64,000 bases of DNA, from the NCBI RefSeq assembly GCF_036417845.1, contig NC_089982.1, positions 70,507,684 to 70,571,683 on the forward strand. Reading direction: 5' to 3'. Below, piece by piece: positions 58,063 to 64,000 of this stretch. The notes beneath the pieces are model-generated. The model saw only the letters and a program-made list of their open reading frames with translations. It did no database searches and had not been told where the DNA came from. Position 1 is the stretch's first letter; every line of letters begins with the position of its first letter. The position numbers and the translations under genes are program-made. This DNA is from Apteryx mantelli (lineage: Eukaryota; Chordata; Aves; Apterygiformes; Apterygidae).

Positions 58063-61000
58063 GTAAGTTGATTTAAGAGGAAAGTGTTTATATCCTTAAA
58101 TAATGTTTCTCTGCTTGTTATCTGTGTGCTTGATTTTGTGGTTATTCAGTGCTGTTTGAACTAATGACTCCTGTCACTATAAAACAGAAATTTTGGTCTA
58201 AATCGGCCAAAGCAAAGTGGTGGGGGTGGTACCCTTACGCTTTGCCACTGGTCACTAATCATCGTTTCCTTCACATGCAGCAGTTTGATAACAGTGGCCC
58301 TTAGGCACATTCAGGTTAGGACACAGATTTAACCTTATCTTGTAGTTTTATACTTTTAACTAACCTTTATTTGAACATTATTTTAGGTTTTCTTAGGCTT
58401 TAGTTGATGACTTGTTTCAATTCTTTTGAAAGACACTTTGACACAATGTTGAAACAGAAGTTAGTTTTTCTTTACCAAATAGAGTTTTTCTTATTCCCGT
58501 AGTAGCCTTTTCCCAAAGGATAACCATATAAAATGCATGATTTTTTTCCTTCGAAGAAGCTTGGGAAAAAAAAAAGTATGATGGAATTTACTAATTAAGA
58601 TAATTTTAACAGATTTTTAGAGGTCTTAGCTCCTTGCTTATTAGCTTGGATTGATACTAAGAAAGTTGCTAATTCATAGTGTTCTTGTCTTGGCTTTGTG
58701 ACACAGGAATCAAAAAGAGTAAATTAATTTCCTTGAAAGAAGCCAGCCCTTCAAATGAAACCTGGTTATGCAAATTTTTGTGTAACCTGAAAGAACTGCA
58801 GTCTTTGTATTGATGTAATTTTTCCTTGAATAAATAACGACTTTGGGATTTTCATTCTGGATTTCCATGGACTTTAACTTAATGCATGGTTGTGGGGGGG
58901 GGTTGAGTTGCTTGCATTTGCATTATAAATATGGTCTCTCTTATGTGAAATGTTTTTAAATGCATAGTTTAGAATGTATCTTCTGATTAGAGGAAATACT
59001 AATCTAATTGTAAGAAATGCTATTTTTAAAATACTGTCTTAAGTTGAAAGGTCTGTACTTGGGTGCTGCTTAAAATTAGACACTAGATGGCAGTCTCCAA
59101 CATTTTATTATGCTGTTAATTTTGAGCTGAATTTACAAGGCTTTTAGTATGTGAGGAGATGTTTCCTTACTGTGTCCTGTAGTACAGAACAATTTGGCTA
59201 TTCAGTTCTAACTTGACCAGCCAAATTATGTGCCTGCTTGCAAATATCTAAATGTTTCTGAGTTTGTAAGGCAGGATAGACTTCTGTTTAATTTATTCAA
59301 CTTGACTGTGCTAATTTTAAATATTGCAGGTAAGAGTCAAAGAAACTAAGACCTTCTTGAGTGAAGAAAATTTTGTTTTGGTAACAACTCTTGAAATAAA
59401 TTCTTGTGTTGTGGTTTTCTCAAACATGAAGTCTCTCTCCCTAGACTCTCTTTACTTATTCACTACCTGGGGCTTTGTCTAATTTTTAAATCATCAGCTC
59501 TAAAACATTAATAATGTTTGCAATTCATGTTTCTCATATATAAAGAAACTTTTTTCAGATGTAGTGATTCTTTCTTCCAAACATTCGGAGTCTGTACTTT
59601 GCGCTTTTTTTTTTTTTTTTTTAAGTTATGCTGATTTGTTTTGTTTTGGCAAAAAATAAGATTTGGGCTTTTTATTGTTCAGGAAATAATATTTTTATGT
59701 GTTTGTAACAAAATACAGTTCAACAGGTAAAGCATCTGTAATTATAAAAGGTACTGACAAATGCAGGTGGCTGATTATCTCTGAACATGCCCTTCCTCAC
59801 AAATGTCAAGTGAGTGAGAGATATGACTGGCTGTTCTTCAGACCTGTCACATCATATTCCATTCTGTGTAGTAAATAAAAGTGCTCCTCCCTTCATCCTG
59901 CCTTTTTTATCAACATCTCAGTGAAGCGATTGAGCAGGGTTCGATCTCCCTTCCACTTTACTCTTTGGTTCCTTTTTTTTCTCACAACTTTTCTGCTCTT
60001 TTCAACCTAGAAGAAGATTATATTACCCTTTATTTCTTTAAAGCAGTAAAAGCACATTCTATATAAACTGGGCTCATCCCTGTTAATGGTATTGTGTGCA
60101 GTGCTTAAATGCAGGCGGGCAATGGATAACCTCTCCGACCTGTATTTTAATATTTCGTCTCGCAGAGCTATCTGACAGAGAACAAAGAGTAATACATCTT
60201 GATGTGTCTCCTTTTTCTGGATAGGCTGTATAAGTTCTTCAGTGATTCGACTGCCAAAATTGCTCATCCCTTGATCTTCTGTTTTGAATAAATTTAGTTC
60301 TGTATACTTGTTGGAGCTCTACTGGTATTAATATAGCTATTTTACAGAGGCTTAAAACAACTGAACTTCAACGTGGTGATTCCAAGAGTCTGTCATGAAG
60401 CAAACTATACCCTGCTGGTCACATTGTCATGATCAAACTGGCAGGACTTAGTGCCTGAATCATCTTACTGGGGTGATTTTGGCAGGTGAAACGCCATTAC
60501 TGCTATGCTCTATAAATAGCAGGGTGCTCTCTTTAATTTAAAAAAACCCTCCAGAATATTAAATGACATCAGAAAAGTGATATTCCAAAATAACAACAAA
60601 AAATTCAAACAGCTCTGCTGTATCTTCCCCCAAGTTAATGGAAAGAAGTCTCCTAAATGTGGTTCTCCTCTGCAAATCTTATCAAATTAATCCTCATTAT
60701 GTTAAAATATTGTTTGACAATTTGAAGCATGTACTTTGGAAGAGCAAATCTAAGGTAGAGAGATGTGGACCTGCCAGAGTTCTATTCCGATTTAGTCCTT
60801 GCTGATAGGTTCCTAAAACATCCCTTAGCCACCTAGTGGCTTCTTTTTTCGTTTGAGACGGTTTTAGTAGGTCAGAGTGAGAGATTTTGGGGACATTCTC
60901 TGCCTTTTTTGAAAAACTTTAATAGAGCTAACCTTTTGTTTTTCCTGAAAGCTTTTTTCACAACAATAAAAGCTCTTGTAGGAATGTAGAAGAGCTTCTG

Positions 61001-64000
61001 TGTTTAAAAAAACAAAGCAATTGCCATGATGTGAAGGCTAAAAATTGTTAGCTAAGACTGAAAGGAGTTCCAATTTAATTAAATTTGTAGACGTTTTACA
61101 GCTTATCCATAAAAATGACTAAAGACTTATGTTTATGAAAGTGAGATTTTTTAAAAGATTATGACTTTCTCAAGAAAACACAGAAGTAGATTATGAATCT
61201 TATTATACATGAAGAAACATTCTTAGAATGATTTACAAGACCCTTACCTTTCTTCTGTGTGAAAACTTTTGTGTACATATATATACTATACATACTTGTG
61301 TTTTGTGTTGTCTATTACTCTTTCTTCTCCCTGAAATAAATGGATTCAGGTCTTGTTGGCAATAATTTAGTAAATTTTAATTGTATTATATGCACTACTT
61401 AAATTTCCCATTGCCCTCCTGTGAAGCTATAGATTTACCTATTTCAGGAGGAAATAAAGCAGTATTACTTCAAGAAGGCAACTGCAGAAGAAAAGCCTCT
61501 TAGGAGAAAAATATTGCCATTCTTATTATGGACATTATTTCTTTATTTGTGTTACCAGATTAAATAAATTTGAACCCTGTGTTGCACACTTAGTCCCAAG
61601 GCTTAATTTTTGCTAGGGACTATTTCTAGCTGTTAAAGACATACGCTTCCTGCTGTCTGGTAAAGTTCAGTGAGAAAATAATGCACTTGTTCACCAAAAT
61701 GTGTGGCATTCCACCAAGCAGAAAAAGGCAGGTGCATTCAGTATTTTCTGTAGTAATCTCAGATCTGGTGCTCCTCTTTCCTCTCCATAACAGTGCATAG
61801 TGTAGCAACATTACAACCTTCTCTTTCTTTCTTTCTTGTAAATCAGACCGAAGGGAAGAGCACTTTCACTTCCTTTATAGGATGGAATGTGGTGTCACAG
61901 GGATTCCTCCTTGGTGAGTAAATCCTGATTTTTTTTTTTATTATTTTTTTCCTTTCTTCTAGGCTATCAGCCAAATTCACATCTACGTGTAATCAGTAAG
62001 CAGACTGATTACAAATGAATAGCATAGCTGGATTAACCAACATACTTCAAAAAAGAAACCAACACTTAATATTCAATACCCAGGATGTTCATAGCACTAT
62101 ACAAGACAACATGAGATTGGCATAATTTCTTATATGGCTTAGCTTCACTGTGGAAATAGGTTGTGATCTTTTAAAACAAATAGATTTTAAATGTTTACAT
62201 AGAATGCATATGTACCAGTTCAGTCCAATTAAAAACAGGAAGTCTTGGGAAAATCATAGCCCCTGCTGTAAATGGTTTATAGTGCCTTGTTAGGCTTTTT
62301 TTACATTTATACTAAGTAATACTTTAGTCAAGTTCATAGCTATGTTTTGTGTATACTTCATTTTTAAGCATTTTTGTAATGCTTAATTTGGGAAATTTGG
62401 GGGAGTTGACTAAAAATTCTTTGCCAGGTATCTTTAAATTGATTCTCTGCATAGTAAATACAGCACTTTAAACTATCCTATATTCATTGCTGACTTCAGT
62501 TAGAGTTGATTCTTCTTTTATAAAAACTAAATGCTTAATGAAAGCTAATTCTAGTTGTCACTTATTTGAAAACACTTTTTTTTTTATTTGTTTTGAGACA
62601 GCTCTCATGGGGGCCTAACAGCAAGGTTGGTTTTTTGTTTCATTCTTAGCATGATCTCGTGCTGTGTTGTGTGCATGTAGAAGTTCTTTATTGTTTAAAA
62701 AATGAAACGCCATTTTCTATGGGCAAACTTAGCTCTCCATTTCTTGCCTTTCAAGCAAACTTGCTTGGGTTTTGCTTTCCCTGGCATCTCTACTTGATAT
62801 ACTAACTGGAAAATAATATCCCCTTCTTAGGTGTTAATCTGTTCATTCTTCTTAATGCCTCACATAAGATTAGAAACTTGTGATACCACAACTCAATAAT
62901 GAGGGTGTACATTGAAGGATTAAGACTCTAATCAAGACTAACTGTATATGTTTAAAAAAAAAATCCCAGTTTTTGATTTTTCATACAAATATCACTTAAT
63001 GGAGAAACAAACATCTAAACATAGCTGTTTAACTAGATGACTCCTTTTATCCATGTTTGGATTTAAGTATGTTAATAAGTATAATACACAGAGCTTGTGG
63101 TTGTCTAACTTCTAAAAAAGTGTTGGATATTGAATATAAAATAAGATTAGAAAACATTTACACTAAAATACTTGCTCAAATTTGTAACCTTGGTGCTAAA
63201 ACACTTTGCATCATTAGCTAGACAAGGCTATTTAGAAGATTTTTTTAAGTAGGGCAAAAGTGAGTAAATTCATGATTTTTTTTGTTAAAATGTCTATCTA
63301 ACTCATTATCACAATTATAGTTTATTCAAATCTGTAAACTCCTGTCCATGACATTAGTATTGGAAATTTTATCCATACTAACTACGAAGGAGCAATTGTT
63401 CAGAGTAATCTGAATTTAGGTGTGGCTATATTAAAGGAACCAATTAAAAATGAAGACATCCTCTTGACATTTTAAAGCTGTAAAATTGGACAAGAAAATA
63501 TATTGAATTCCTGTTGGTAACAATTCACTCTGCATAGTGGCAGGAAAACTGTATATAATCAGACTGGCAAAGAATTGAGGAGCACCAGAAGGCCTGAAAA
63601 AACAAAGGTCAGTCAGTTATATGATAGCAACTCATAGTCTGTGCAGAGTTAAGAGTAAAGTGATATATGCAGACTACTTATGCATCAGATGCTAAAGTAA
63701 CCAAGTACTCAAACGGATCTGTATTTCACTGTAGACAATGCTGTGGAAACATCCAGTTCACTGCAATGGTAGTTGCTGAAATACATACAGTAGACAACTG
63801 TGATAAGATTTTTAGTCTGTTATGAGGCTTTGTAGAAGAACAACTTCAAGTATGTCCTGTAGTATATCTTATGTTCCAGATTGTTTAACCACTTTGATAA
63901 AAGTCATGCTTATTGAATTTAAATCACTTAACACCTGATCTTGGGGTTTTTTTTTAGAAGCCAGCTGATTATCAAACTCTCACCTTAGAATTGCTTGTGA
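58063..64000 (+). other. TAPT1: TAPT1 intron 3 (partial)
   Basis: The intron starts GTAAGT and continues to the right edge, at least 5,938 bases. It is AT-rich with an 18-base T run (59,605-59,622) and a 10-base-class G run near 58,890. A candidate extra exon at 61,847-61,913 is listed separately. ORFs at 59.88-60.27 and 61.63-61.81 kb are not recognised as genes. Confidence 0.88.
61847..61913 (+). other. TAPT1: Candidate cryptic/poison exon in TAPT1 intron 3
   Basis: A long pyrimidine tract (CTTCTCTTTCTTTCTTTCTT) with AATCAG ends at 61,846, and TTG|GTGAGTAA starts at 61,914, framing 67 bases with strong acceptor and donor. Spliced after exon 3 (phase 2) it would read about 10 residues and then hit TAG at 61,878-61,880. 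Its length is not a multiple of three, so inclusion would truncate the protein and expose the mRNA to nonsense-mediated decay. Chance pseudo-exons are frequent in long introns. Confidence 0.25.

Noticed and set aside
59937..59950. tRNA B-box-like GGTTCGATCTCC in intron 3
   Set aside because: It does not fit the B-box exactly, and no A-box or cloverleaf partner lies upstream at tRNA spacing, so it is neither a tRNA gene nor a clear tRNA-SINE.
61920..64000. Search for TAPT1 exon 4
   Set aside because: No translation resembling the next TAPT1 block (starting DRRLLQPAQ in relatives) is seen before the window ends; it must lie further right.

Overview
This is a vertebrate nuclear window, most likely from a bird (a crocodilian or turtle cannot be excluded). 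The reasons are: one gene with long introns and GT/AG junctions; a long AT-rich, ORF-poor flank; and interspersed repeats that are few, old and of CR1 LINE type or the palindromic kind common in sauropsids, with no mammal-type Alu, B1 or young L1. There is no prokaryotic or mobile gene cluster here. Nearly all long ORFs are chance ORFs, and the longest lie in GC-rich stretches.

The only protein-coding gene I can support is TAPT1 (transmembrane anterior posterior transformation 1) on the + strand. Its CpG-island promoter and exon 1 lie at about 47.85-48.85 kb, exon 2 at 54,098-54,228 and exon 3 at 57,944-58,062. Exon 3 is followed by at least 5.9 kb of intron that runs off the right edge. The three exons join in frame (phases 1, 0 and 2) and encode residues 1-167 plus two bases of codon 168: the low-complexity N-terminus, the conserved cytosolic block and the first membrane helix. 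The remaining exons lie beyond position 64,000.

Positions 1 to about 47,850 are intergenic. From conserved vertebrate gene order this should be the gap between LDB2 (expected to the left) and TAPT1, but no LDB2 coding sequence is visible. The gap holds three recognisable CR1 fragments (about 5.14, 6.26 and 21.4 kb), several relics of palindromic sauropsid repeats, a 5S-rRNA-like relic at about 46.4 kb, and a few isolated GC-rich patches (10.1-10.3, 24.2-24.6 and 32.4-32.85 kb). It also has AT-rich stretches with POU and homeodomain-type motifs that resemble conserved enhancers, and simple repeats and hairpins.

Points most worth a second look are: the 5S-like relic with exact internal box spacing; a candidate exon at 10,236-10,319; the layered 5' end of TAPT1 (two YY1-like elements, an upstream ORF whose stop overlaps an in-frame ATG, and a possible 48-residue extension); the GGGGCC-rich stretch and a 49/45-bp tandem duplication in intron 1; a candidate poison exon in intron 3; and a perfect cruciform-type repeat at about 40.2 kb. 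Calls of conservation or homology rest on recognition by eye, not on a search.
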